A stretch of 38,810 nt of DNA from a bacterium (GTDB lineage Bacteria > CG2-30-53-67 > CG2-30-70-394): assembly GCA_024278555.1 (NCBI GenBank), contig JAJRSX010000147.1:1-38810 (forward strand), given 5' to 3'. Within the stretch, counting starts at the first letter, position 1. Every line of letters begins with the position of its first letter. The notes under the pieces are model-generated. The model saw nothing but the letters and a program-made list of their open reading frames with translations, had not been told where the DNA came from and searched no databases. Below, piece by piece: positions 9,610 to 16,756 of the stretch. The translations under genes and the position numbers were made by a program.

Positions 9610-9756
9610 TAGGGAGATAGGGAAATGGGGAGGTAGGGAAGTAGGGAGGATGGCCGCATGGCGGCCAGCAATCGGTTTCGGGGTGCCTGCCCTCGGCAAA
9701 TTCATCCGGCCCGAAGGGCCTTCCTTCCCTACCTCCCTATTTCCCTACCTCCCTAC
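9607..9756. repeat. G-rich-arm intergenic element, copy B
   Basis: The left arm 9609-9644 (GTAGGGAGATAGGGAAAT...) and the right arm 9721-9756 are reverse complements over about 36 bases with three or four mismatches. Between them lie two small palindromes (GGCCGCATGGCGGCC and GGCCCGAAGGGCC). The element starts at the ftsK stop codon. A GCGCGCAGCGCGTCGCGC tail follows the right arm. Confidence 0.75.
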
Positions 9757-9804
9757 GCGCGCAGCGCGTCGCGCAGCGCACCATCCATTACTGCGCCGCT
9801 CATG

Positions 9805-9833
9805 TTGACGGCCCCCCGCCTCCGGTCTATAAC
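9805..9833 (+). promoter_or_regulatory. Sigma-70-type promoter for smc
   Basis: TTGACG at 9805-9810 and TATAAC at 9828-9833 are separated by 17 bases, close to consensus, with the predicted start near 9840 and smc beginning at 9906. A hairpin CTCCGGT-ctata-ACCGGAG (9820-9838) overlaps the -10 element and could be an operator or an accident of composition. Confidence 0.6.
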
Positions 9834-9905
9834 CGGAGCCACCTCCCCGCGGGGCACCCTCCTGCCCCACTCCCCCCCCAAAATCCCCCCTTTCTGGAGA
9901 CCGCC

Positions 9906-12900
9906 ATGCGCTTCAAGCGTTTGGAGATGGTCGGTTTTAAGTCCTTTGCCGATCGGACGCGCGTCGATTTTCAGCCCGGGGTGACGGCGATCGTCGGCCC
10001 CAACGGGTGCGGCAAGTCGAACGTCTCCGATGCCCTGCGGTGGGTCCTCGGGGAGCAGTCGGCGCACCAGCTCCGCGGCGATTCGGCGGTCGATTTCATC
10101 TTCAAGGGGGCGGGGAAGCGCAAGATGATGGGGTTGGCGGAGGTCACCCTGACCATCGACAACAGCGACCATTCGGTCGCCGGCCCCTTCGCCGATTTTG
10201 CCGAGATCCAGGTTACCCGCCGGGTGCACCGGGACGGTGAGCGGGAGTACTTCATCAACAAGGTGCCGTGTCGCCTGAAGGACATCCGCGACATCTTCAT
10301 GGATACCGGGATGAGCGGCCGTGGGGTGGCGATCCTCCAGCAGGGCCACATCGACGCGATCCTCAACGCCAAGCCCGAGGAGCGGCGCGCCCTCTTCGAC
10401 GAGGCGGCGGGGATCACCAAGTACAAGATCAAGAAGGAGGCGGCGCAGCGGAAGCTGGTGACCAGCGAGGAGAACCTCGCGCGGGTGATGGACATCGTCC
10501 ACGAGGTCGAGCGACAGATGCGCCGCCTGGATCGCCAGGCGCGGGATGCGGAGCGGTTCAAGCGGCTGCGCGCCACCCTGCGCACCTACGAGGCCCATGT
10601 GTCGTGCGCGCGGCTGGCGGAGCTGAATGAGCGAGCCGCCGTGGTGGAGGGCGAGATGGCCGATGCCCGCCGTCTGCTGGAGGATACGGAGAGCCGGCTG
10701 GCCGCCACCACCGCCGAGCTGGAGGCGGCCCGCCTGCGGGTGCGCGAGGGGCGCCAAGAGGCGGATGAGCTGCGCGAGCGGGCCGCCACCCTGCGCCACC
10801 AGGCGGCCAAGCTGGAGGGGGAGATCGCCACCGAGCGGGCCCGGCTGGAGGGGATCGACCGGGAGCGTGCCGGCCTCGCCGGCGACGTGGATCAGTGGCG
10901 GGAGCGGCTCGAGCTGCTCGCCGCCCGTGGGGGCGCTCTGGCCGCCGAGGCGGAGGAGGCGGAGGCGGCCCACGGCGAGGCGGTGGTGGCGCTGGAGCAG
11001 CAGGAGGCGTGCCTGCGCGACCGGGTGAACGAACGGGAGCAGTGCCGTACCACCCTGCAGGAGCAGCGCCGCGCCGCGATGGCTGCGGCCGAGGCCCGTT
11101 CCAAGGCGCAGGCGCGGGCCGAGTCCCTGGCCCGTCGCCTTGATGAGCTCGGCGAGCAGGAGCAGCGGCTCGCCCTGGCCGGCGCCGCCCTGGAGGTGGA
11201 TGTGGAGGGCCACGCCGCCCGCCGGGAGGAGGTCGAGGCCGCAGTCACCCGTGCCGAGCAGGTGTCCGCCGACGCGGACAGCGCGGTGGGGGCGGCCCGT
11301 GAGACCCTCGCCGCGAGCCAGTCCCGTCTCGCCACCGCGCGCAGTGCGCGGGAGGCGCAGGCGCAGATCCTCCACCGGCTGGAGGCACGCGCCACGGTCC
11401 TCGCGGACCTCGTGGCCCGGCCGGCGCCGGAGAGCGAGACGCCCCTGCCCGCCGAGGCTCGGGCGTGGGAGGAGGCGCCGACGGTGGCTGCCGCCCTGCG
11501 CGTCGAGCCCGAGCTGGAGGGGGCGGTGGAGGCGCTGCTCGGTGAGACCCTGCACGCGCGGGTCCTCTCCGACCGTGGGGTGGCCGCGGCCCTCGCCCGC
11601 TGGGCCTCGGATCAGTCGATCCCCCCCACCACCGTGGTCTTGCCGCCCACCGCGGCCGAGATACCGCCGCCGCCGCCTGCCGGCGGTACGGCGCTGCTCG
11701 ACGGTGTCTCCACCGCCAACGGCCTCGCACCGTGGCTTGCTGAGCGGCTCGGACGGGTGGTGGTGGTCGATGACCTGGCGGCGGCGGTGGCCGCCCCGCC
11801 CGAGGGGTGGACCTGCATTGCCCGCGACGGCCAGCGGCTGGAGGGGAACGGCCTGCTCCACCTCGGCCACGCCGGCGGTGAGGAGTCGGGCACCCTCGCC
11901 CGCCACCGTGAGCTGCGCGAGATGGAGGAGGCGCTGCCCGGCGCGCGCGCCGCCCTGGCGGCGGCGGAGCGCGAGGTGGTCGAGGCGACCGAAGCGGTGG
12001 CCGGGTGTGAGGCGGAGCTCGCCGCCGCCACCACCGCCGCCCACGAGGCGCGCCTCGCCCTCCAGTCGGCGCGCCACAACCGGGAGGCGGCGGAGGCTGA
12101 GCAGCGCCGGCTGGCGCGGCGGCGCGACGACCACCAGGGCGAGGTCACCCGCCTCGCCGAGGGGCGCGCAGGGGTGGAGGCGGAGCTCGTCCGTCTGCGG
12201 GCCGAGGTGGCGCGCGGCGAGACGGAGGCGGAGACGGGGAGCGCGCGGATCACCGAGGCCGAGCAGGCGCTGGCGACGGCGGAGGAGCGGCTGGAGGGGG
12301 TACGCCAGGAGGTGGTGGCGGCGAAGGTGTTGGTGGGCGAGGCGGAGGGGCGACTGCGCCACCTCAGGGGCGAGCTCACCGCGATCCGCGAGGAGGAGCA
12401 GCGTGGTCGCGACGAGCGCAGCGCCAAGTCGGCGCGCGCCACCGACCTCGACCGTCAGGAGGCGGAGGGCCACGTACGGCTGCGCCGCCTGGAGGGGGAG
12501 CTCTCCACCGCCCTGAGCGTGGAGGAGGGCGCGCGTGCAGAGCTACAGCTCGCCCTCGACCGGGTGGCGGGGGTGGAGGAGGGGGTCGCCACCCTGAGCC
12601 AACGGGAGCACCAGCTCATTGCCACCCGCGAACAGGAGCAGGAGCGGCACCACCGGGCCGAGCAGGAGGCGGCGGAGGTGCGCCACACCGCCCACGAGAC
12701 CCGGGTCCGCTTCGAGGACCGCTACCAGACCACCCCGGAGGAGGCGCGCGATCAGGGGGAGCCGGTGGAGGTGGAGCTGGCGGAGATGGAGCGGGAGATC
12801 CCCGAGCTCGCCCGTAAGCTCGACCGCATCGGTCCGGTAAACCTGTCGGCGATCGCCGAGCACGAGGAGCTCGCCGAGCGCCTCGACTTCCTCACCGGCC

Positions 12901-13463
12901 AGCGCACCGACCTGGAGCAGGCGATCGACGATATCCGCCAGGCGATCCGGCGGATCAACCGCACCAGCCGCGAGCGGTTCATCACCACCTTCGAGCAGAT
13001 CGACCACCACTTCGGCGAGCTCTTCACCGCCCTCTTCGAGGGCGGCCAGGCGAAGCTCCACCTCCTCGATCCGGACAACCCGCTCGAGTCGGGGATCGAG
13101 ATCACCGCCCAGCCGCCGGGGAAGAAGAACGGCTCCATCAACCTGCTCTCCGGCGGCGAGAAGGCGCTCACCACCCTCGCCCTGATCTTCTCCACCTACC
13201 GGGTCCGGCCCGCCCCCTTTTGTCTCCTCGACGAGGTGGACGCGCCGCTCGACGACGCCAACGTCGGCCGCTTCAACCGGCTGTTGCGGACCATGGCCAT
13301 CTCCACCCAGTTCACCGCCATCACCCACAACAAGTCGACCATGGAGGCGGCGGATGCCCTCTACGGCATCACCATGGCCGAGCCCGGTGTCTCGTCGCTG
13401 ATCGCCGTCCACCTGGAGGAGGAGCCGCAGCTCGCCATGGGGGAGGCGGTAGCGGTGGGGTAG
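9906..13463 (+). CDS. smc: Chromosome segregation protein SMC
   Basis: At 1185 residues this has the full length of bacterial SMC, the ATPase that with ScpA and ScpB forms loops in and organises the chromosome. Walker A GPNGCGKS is at residues 31-38. Two long coiled-coil arms rich in Glu, Ala and Arg flank a hinge around residues 500-660 (LEGAVEALLGETLHARVLSD). The C-terminal head carries the ABC signature LSGGEKALTTLAL near 1080 and Walker B CLLDEVDAPLDD near 1105. The start has GGAG six bases upstream (9896-9899). scpA and scpB are not in the window. The gene has its own sigma-70-type promoter. Its presence argues against a MukBEF-based enteric relative. Confidence 0.96.
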   Translation: MRFKRLEMVGFKSFADRTRVDFQPGVTAIVGPNGCGKSNVSDALRWVLGEQSAHQLRGDSAVDFIFKGAGKRKMMGLAEVTLTIDNSDHSVAGPFADFAEIQVTRRVHRDGEREYFINKVPCRLKDIRDIFMDTGMSGRGVAILQQGHIDAILNAKPEERRALFDEAAGITKYKIKKEAAQRKLVTSEENLARVMDIVHEVERQMRRLDRQARDAERFKRLRATLRTYEAHVSCARLAELNERAAVVEGEMADARRLLEDTESRLAATTAELEAARLRVREGRQEADELRERAATLRHQAAKLEGEIATERARLEGIDRERAGLAGDVDQWRERLELLAARGGALAAEAEEAEAAHGEAVVALEQQEACLRDRVNEREQCRTTLQEQRRAAMAAAEARSKAQARAESLARRLDELGEQEQRLALAGAALEVDVEGHAARREEVEAAVTRAEQVSADADSAVGAARETLAASQSRLATARSAREAQAQILHRLEARATVLADLVARPAPESETPLPAEARAWEEAPTVAAALRVEPELEGAVEALLGETLHARVLSDRGVAAALARWASDQSIPPTTVVLPPTAAEIPPPPPAGGTALLDGVSTANGLAPWLAERLGRVVVVDDLAAAVAAPPEGWTCIARDGQRLEGNGLLHLGHAGGEESGTLARHRELREMEEALPGARAALAAAEREVVEATEAVAGCEAELAAATTAAHEARLALQSARHNREAAEAEQRRLARRRDDHQGEVTRLAEGRAGVEAELVRLRAEVARGETEAETGSARITEAEQALATAEERLEGVRQEVVAAKVLVGEAEGRLRHLRGELTAIREEEQRGRDERSAKSARATDLDRQEAEGHVRLRRLEGELSTALSVEEGARAELQLALDRVAGVEEGVATLSQREHQLIATREQEQERHHRAEQEAAEVRHTAHETRVRFEDRYQTTPEEARDQGEPVEVELAEMEREIPELARKLDRIGPVNLSAIAEHEELAERLDFLTGQRTDLEQAIDDIRQAIRRINRTSRERFITTFEQIDHHFGELFTALFEGGQAKLHLLDPDNPLESGIEITAQPPGKKNGSINLLSGGEKALTTLALIFSTYRVRPAPFCLLDEVDAPLDDANVGRFNRLLRTMAISTQFTAITHNKSTMEAADALYGITMAEPGVSSLIAVHLEEEPQLAMGEAVAVG

Positions 13464-13515
13464 GGGCGGTTCACCGGCGAGTGACGAGACCCTCCGACCG
13501 GCGGTAGGGTAGGCG

Positions 13516-13887
13516 ATGGAGATGGATCCGGACCACCGCCACCTGGTGACCACCCTCGCCGCCTACCTCGCCGATCGGCCCGAGTACCACACCATCAAGA
13601 CGGGATTCGGGGAGCCCCCCTATCCCGAACCGGTGAACGGCGAGCTGCCCGACATCACCGCCTTCCGGCGCCACCAGTTCGTGATCTTCCGTGCCTTCAC
13701 CGAGCAGGAGCTGGCGGATCCCACCTTCGAGGCGGCGTGTCGCGCCTTCGCCAAGTGTGCCGCCTTCGAGCACATCCGTTTCCACGCCATCGTCCCGGCC
13801 CGCTGCGGCGACGAGCAGGGGCGGGTGGTGGCACTCAGGCAGGCGGCTGCACTGGGCCTCCGCATCGACAATGTCTGGGAGGTGTGA
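13516..13887 (+). CDS. Uncharacterised protein with a degenerate PD-(D/E)XK-like fold
   Basis: A 123-residue protein with no signal peptide or membrane segment. The pattern ...LPDITAFRRHQFVIFRAFTEQEL... followed by ...FHAIVPARC... and the ending LRIDNVWEV resembles a family of small nuclease-fold proteins in which an Asp is followed by an IFEVET-type strand. Here the strand reads IFRAFT, so the expected acidic catalytic residue is replaced by Arg and activity looks unlikely. This assignment rests on remembered family patterns and is tentative. The gene lies 52 bases after smc, with only a weak purine-rich stretch (GGGTAGG) before the ATG, and could be co-transcribed with smc. It is followed by a TAGGAG-type repeat. 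Confidence 0.6.
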   Translation: MEMDPDHRHLVTTLAAYLADRPEYHTIKTGFGEPPYPEPVNGELPDITAFRRHQFVIFRAFTEQELADPTFEAACRAFAKCAAFEHIRFHAIVPARCGDEQGRVVALRQAAALGLRIDNVWEV

Positions 13888-13952
13888 GACGGCGGCGCCA
13901 TGCACCCCATCTTCGGCCTGCGCGGCTGACCGAAGATCCTCACCGTGTACGG

Positions 13953-14036
13953 GTAGGAGCGGGTTGTACCCGCGATCCGGCGCCGGTGGCGCCGGCCGGC
14001 CCTTCGGGCCGGGGTCGGGGGTGCACCCCCCTCCTC
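13953..14036. repeat. TAGGAG-type structured repeat, copy 1
   Basis: It starts with GTAGGAGCGGGTTGTACCCG and ends near CTCCTCC at 14036. Internal palindromes include GGCGCCGGTGGCGCC and GGCCCTTCGGGCC. Compared with the other copies its right edge is degenerate (CTCCTCC for CTCCTAC). The outer ends pair with each other and would fold the RNA into a multi-stem structure. Confidence 0.75.
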
Positions 14037-14089
14037 CCGGGGGGAGGGCGCGGAGAGATTGTTGAGGTGCCTACCCAACGTCATGATGG

Positions 14090-14156
14090 GGAGTCCGCAG
14101 GGCTATCCCGCCCTAATCCCTATATCCCTACCCCCGGCGAGCGCAGCGAGCCCCCC
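14090..14156. repeat. Half copy of the G-rich-arm element (right arm and tail)
   Basis: CCCTAATCCCTATATCCCTA (14111-14130) followed by a GGCGAGCGCAGCGAGCCCCCC tail (without its first base) matches the right arm and tail of the elements at 5965 and 15167. The tail runs directly into the ATG of arfB at 14157, so the repeat forms the leader of that gene and leaves it without an ordinary Shine-Dalgarno. Confidence 0.5.
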
Positions 14157-14573
14157 ATGCTCCGCATCACCGACTCCCTGACGATCCCCGATGACGCGGT
14201 GCGGGTGCGGTTTATCCGTGCGCGTGGGCCGGGCGGTCAGCACGTGAACAAGGCGTCCACCGGCGTCGAGGTGCGGGTGGCGGCGACGGCCTTGCCACCG
14301 GGCGTCGTGCGGCGTCTGGCCATTCGCTACCCGGCCCACGTCACCGGCGACGGGGTGGTGGTGGTGGCCTCGGACAGCCACCGCAGCCAGGTGCAGAACC
14401 GGCGCGAGGCGGAGGCGCGGCTCATCGCCATGGTGTGCGCCTGTCTCACACCCCGCCGGAGGCGGAAGGCGACGCGGGTCCCGGCCCGGAGCCGGCGGGC
14501 GCGGCTGGTGGCGAAGCGGCTACGGGGTGAAACCAAACGGCGGCGGCGCGGGCCGACCGGCGATGAGGGGTAA
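14157..14573 (+). CDS. arfB: Alternative ribosome-rescue peptidyl-tRNA hydrolase ArfB (YaeJ family)
   Basis: This 138-residue protein frees peptides from ribosomes stalled on truncated mRNA. The release-factor-like GGQ loop is at residues 26-28 within RARGPGGQHVNK, followed by the family sequence STGVEVRV and the SHRSQVQNRREAEARL helix. The C-terminal tail is strongly basic (KATRVPARSRRARLVAKRLRGETKRRRR), as needed to enter the empty mRNA channel. The ATG at 14157 sits at the edge of a repeat tail with no clear Shine-Dalgarno, yet it is the only start that gives the family N-terminus. The stop is TAA. Repeats lie on both sides and the gene is probably a single transcription unit. Confidence 0.93.
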   Translation: MLRITDSLTIPDDAVRVRFIRARGPGGQHVNKASTGVEVRVAATALPPGVVRRLAIRYPAHVTGDGVVVVASDSHRSQVQNRREAEARLIAMVCACLTPRRRRKATRVPARSRRARLVAKRLRGETKRRRRGPTGDEG

Positions 14574-14595
14574 CGCGGGGAGCTGCCGGAATGGG

Positions 14596-14681
14596 GTAGG
14601 AGCCGGCTCCCGCCGGCGATCAGCCCCTCTGGGGCTGCCGCGGTCTCTGGCCGCGGATCTCGGGGGTACACCCCCTCCTAC
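14596..14681. repeat. TAGGAG-type structured repeat, copy 2
   Basis: Runs from GTAGGAGCCGGCTCCCG to GGGGGTACACCCCCTCCTAC. Inner stems include CAGCCCC-tct-GGGGCTG and GCGG...CCGC pairs. It lies 22 bases after arfB and 38 bases before copy 3 in the same orientation. Confidence 0.8.
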
Positions 14682-14719
14682 CGGTGGGTGGCGGATTGGG
14701 CGTTGGGTGCGGGTGCTTG

Positions 14720-14804
14720 GTAGGAGCGGGTTGTACCCGCGACCCCGGCCCAACGGGCCGGCCGCGGCCAGGGGCCGCGGATCGGGGGTGCAACCCCCTC
14801 CTAC
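14720..14804. repeat. TAGGAG-type structured repeat, copy 3
   Basis: Runs from GTAGGAGCGGGTTGTACCCG to GGGGGTGCAACCCCCTCCTA plus C. Inner stems are GGCCC-aac-GGGCC and GCGGCC-agg-GGCCGC. Its right edge CTCCTAC supplies the TAG stop (read leftward, 14803-14801) of the rhodanese-like gene. Confidence 0.8.
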
Positions 14805-15145
14805 TCCCCCTCGTAAACCGGGAAGGTGGGGTCTTGGTCTCGGGCCCAGGCGTCGAGGCCCCCCTTGAGCATCCAGAGGCGCTCGAACTCCCGCCGTTCG
14901 AGAAACTGGATCGCCCGGACCGCCCGGAACCCCTTGTGGTCGATAACGACGATCTCGTCTCCCTCGTCCAGCTCCTCCCACTCGAACTCGAGCTCGTCGA
15001 GGGGGATCGCCACCGTCTCCGGGAAGGGGGAGGGGTAGGTCGCGGCCTCGTCGGCCGGGCGCACGTCGAGGAAGCAGAGGGGATGGTTCTCCTCGGCGAC
15101 CATCGCCGCGAGCTCGGCGGGGGTGAGTTTGACGCCGTCAGGCAT
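14801..15145 (-). CDS. Rhodanese-homology-domain protein lacking the active-site cysteine
   Basis: A 114-residue single-domain protein with the rhodanese pattern FLDVRPADEAATYP, then IPLDELEFE, then the active-site loop and LKGGLDAWARD near the end. In active rhodaneses the loop begins with Cys (VVYC..G.R); here residues 66-74 read VVIDHKGFR, so Asp69 occupies the Cys position and sulfur transfer by the normal route is not possible. It may act as a binding or regulatory domain. The ATG at 15145 gives the family N-terminus. The stop is contributed by a TAGGAG repeat. It lies downstream of the thioesterase gene on the same strand but is separated by repeat copy C. Confidence 0.8.
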   Translation of the reverse strand: MPDGVKLTPAELAAMVAEENHPLCFLDVRPADEAATYPSPFPETVAIPLDELEFEWEELDEGDEIVVIDHKGFRAVRAIQFLERREFERLWMLKGGLDAWARDQDPTFPVYEGE

Positions 15146-15166
15146 GGGGGAGCCGCGCTGTGCGCT

Positions 15167-15320
15167 GCGGGGATGGGGGGTGAGGGGTAAGGGGAAGGAC
15201 GGTCCTGCGGGCCACGATCATGGGGGAGGTGTCTGTTCGGAACAACATGTCCCGGCCGTAGGCCGGTACCTACCCTCATCCCCCCATCCCCCATCCCCGC
15301 GAGGACCGCGAGCCCCCCTA
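15167..15320. repeat. G-rich-arm intergenic element, copy C
   Basis: The left arm GCGGGGATGGGGGGTGAGGG (from 15167) pairs with the C-rich right arm 15269-15300. Internal palindromes are GGTCCTGCGGGCC and a CCGGCCGTAGGCCGG core. The tail GCGAGGACCGCGAGCCCCCC runs into CTA (15318-15320), the reverse-strand stop of the thioesterase gene. Confidence 0.65.
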
Positions 15321-15788
15321 CTTCCGCCGCGCCTCGCGTCGGGCCAGGGCGTCGGCGTGGCGGCGTTCGTCCTCGGCGTTGGCGGGTGCCACCGGTGCCA
15401 CCCGGACCGGGTGGCGGTCGTCGTCGAGGGCGACGAAGGTGAGGTAGGCGGAGGCGGTGTGGGCGCGCTCGCCGGTGAGGGGGGCCTCCCGCTCCACCCT
15501 CACCCCCACCTCCATGGAGGAGCCGAAGGCGCGGTTCACGGAGGCGTTGAGGATGACGATGTGGCCGCTGGCGATCGGGACGTGAAAGTCGAGGCGGTCG
15601 AGCGACGCGGTGACACAGACCCGCCGGGCGTGGCGCATGGCGGCGATCGCACCGGTGGTGTCGATGTACTGCATGACCTTGCCGCCGAAGATCGAGCCGA
15701 GGTAGTTGGTGTCGCCGGGCATCACCAGGTAGGTGGCGGTGACCCGCGACGCGGCTACCGGCTTCGGCTCGAGGATCGGCTCCGCCAC
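15318..15788 (-). CDS. Acyl-CoA thioesterase, hotdog fold (YciA/BACH-like)
   Basis: A 156-residue hotdog-fold protein that hydrolyses acyl-CoA to the free acid and CoA. The characteristic TYLVMPGDTNYLGSIFGGKV stretch near residue 19, with the catalytic-type Asn/Asp and Gly-Gly-Lys, and the DRLDFHVPI strand support this group. Substrate chain length cannot be told from sequence. The start is a GTG at 15788, one base after the rimI stop, with GAGG about six bases upstream; the nearby ATG is in another frame. It is therefore translationally coupled to rimI. Near its end the protein has a charged tail (EDERRHADALARREARRK). The TAG stop falls on the edge of repeat copy C. Confidence 0.9.
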   Translation of the reverse strand: MAEPILEPKPVAASRVTATYLVMPGDTNYLGSIFGGKVMQYIDTTGAIAAMRHARRVCVTASLDRLDFHVPIASGHIVILNASVNRAFGSSMEVGVRVEREAPLTGERAHTASAYLTFVALDDDRHPVRVAPVAPANAEDERRHADALARREARRK

Positions 15789-15789
15789 A

Positions 15790-16305
15790 TCAAACCTCGT
15801 CGCCGTTCCACTCGGGGGTGAGGTCGAGGACCATCACCAGGGCGTGGCGACCATGGCCGTAGTAGTCGGGGCGCACCGCCTCGACGGTGAACCCCAGCCC
15901 CTGGTAGAGGGACTCGGCCGGGTGGTTGCCCTCCTCGACCTCCAGGTAGAGCCAGTGGGCGCCGAGGTCGAACGCCTGATCGAGGACCGTCCTCAGGAGG
16001 GCGGCGGCGGCGCCGCGGCGCCGGTGTGACGGCGCCACCGCGAGACGCAGGACCTGCACCTCGTCGGAGATGAGCCACGGGCAGATGTACCCCACCACTT
16101 GACGGTGAGAGAGGCAGACGAGGGGGTGGGCGTGGCCGAGGTTGAGCTCCCGCTCGAAAGAGGCGCGCGCCCACGGTGACTCGAAGGAGAGGGCCTCAAT
16201 GGCCACCACCTCGTCGAGGTGGGTCGGTTTCATCCCCTCGATGATGAACTGCTGGAGGGTCGGGTGAGAGGCGAGGCGGGCGTCAGCGGGCGGGTCGAGC
16301 GACAT
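15790..16305 (-). CDS. rimI: [Ribosomal protein S18]-alanine N-acetyltransferase RimI
   Basis: A 171-residue GNAT acetyltransferase. RimI acetylates the N-terminal alanine of ribosomal protein S18. The acetyl-CoA loop is LRLAVAPSHRRRGAAAALL near residues 87-105, and the conserved YLEVEEGNHPAESLYQGLGF stretch follows, where the Glu and N-x2-A-x3-Y-x3-GF pattern is typical of RimI. IEALSFESPW near residues 35-44 matches the substrate-binding start of the family. The ATG at 16305 is used because the strand LQQFIIEGMKPTH before the internal Met24 is part of the fold. It is the first gene of a leftward unit with the thioesterase. A 9-bp perfect hairpin lies just upstream (16333-16357). Confidence 0.9.
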   Translation of the reverse strand: MSLDPPADARLASHPTLQQFIIEGMKPTHLDEVVAIEALSFESPWARASFERELNLGHAHPLVCLSHRQVVGYICPWLISDEVQVLRLAVAPSHRRRGAAAALLRTVLDQAFDLGAHWLYLEVEEGNHPAESLYQGLGFTVEAVRPDYYGHGRHALVMVLDLTPEWNGDEV

Positions 16306-16514
16306 GCGCGGATCTTACCCGAATCGGGTCTTTCAGGGAAAAAGCCGCTTTCCCTGATCGCGGAGCCGGAGTTATCGTCCCGTCCAGGAGGGTCACACTC
16401 CTCTCCGAGTCCCCGGTGGGCGGGGGCGGCGAACCGGGCCGGATCGGCGCAGGTCCCGGGGGGTGCCGGCGGCTGGTCGCCGGTGCGGGTGTCGCCGAGA
16501 AAGGAGGTGGTCCA
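16306..16514. promoter_or_regulatory. Divergent intergenic region with hairpin and GC-rich leader
   Basis: TCAGGGAAA-aagccgc-TTTCCCTGA (16333-16357) is a perfect 9-bp stem 28 bases before rimI and could be an operator or RNA structure. The stretch 16400-16500 is very GC-rich with several possible stems (for example GGTGCCGGCGG with TCGCCGGTGC) and ends in a strong Shine-Dalgarno AAGGAGGTGG (16501-16510). I compared it mentally with common riboswitches and found no match. Confidence 0.35.
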
Positions 16515-16565
16515 GTGGACAGTCCCAACACTACGGCACAGTTGAGTGAGGTGGCGGCACCCTAG
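16515..16565 (+). CDS. Mini-ORF, 16 residues, possible leader peptide
   Basis: GTG at 16515 lies four bases after an almost perfect Shine-Dalgarno (AAGGAGGTGG, 16501-16510) and encodes MDSPNTTAQLSEVAAP before TAG. The peptide is too short to classify. The ribosome binding site is better than that of most full genes here, which suggests that translation initiation is real. It precedes a set of stem-loops and the Gx transporter gene 192 bases away, so a leader-peptide role is possible. It could also be the start of a small unknown peptide gene, or chance. Confidence 0.35.
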   Translation: MDSPNTTAQLSEVAAP

Positions 16566-16575
16566 GTGCGCCGTT

Positions 16576-16700
16576 TCGCTGCCTCCGTCCGATGGGCGGA
16601 GGACACGGCAGCCTGGGGTCGCACCCCAGCGCCACCATCCCCCCGGGAGCGCGGACGCCGTGGCCGCGACAGGGCTCGCCCTACTCCCGGGGGGACCTTA
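16576..16700 (+). repeat. Series of stem-loops before the Gx transporter gene
   Basis: Three consecutive stems are visible: GCTGCC...GGCAGC enclosing CCTCCG/CGGAGG (about 16580-16613), CTGGGG-tcgca-CCCCAG (about 16612-16628), and CCCCCCGGGAG (about 16640) pairing with CTCCCGGGGGG (about 16684). The second stem resembles the edge of the TAGGAG-type repeats. This could be a dispersed repeat or a structured leader of the downstream gene. Confidence 0.45.
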
Positions 16701-16756
16701 TTTCGGCAACGGGCGGGAACACGGGTACCGCTTTTCGGCCGTCTCTTGACCCGTTC

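Noticed and set aside
9753-12473. A 900-codon open frame on the - strand, antisense to smc
   Set aside because: It is a composition effect in very GC-rich DNA; smc on the + strand has full domain homology over the same stretch.
13953-14804. CRISPR array from three similar units close together
   Set aside because: The units are about 85 bases, internally palindromic and differ in sequence; spacing is irregular and no cas gene is present. They are dispersed repeats.
16400-16500. Possible riboswitch before the mini-ORF (cobalamin, molybdenum cofactor and FMN types considered)
   Set aside because: None of the conserved sequence boxes of these classes could be found; kept only as a GC-rich structured leader.
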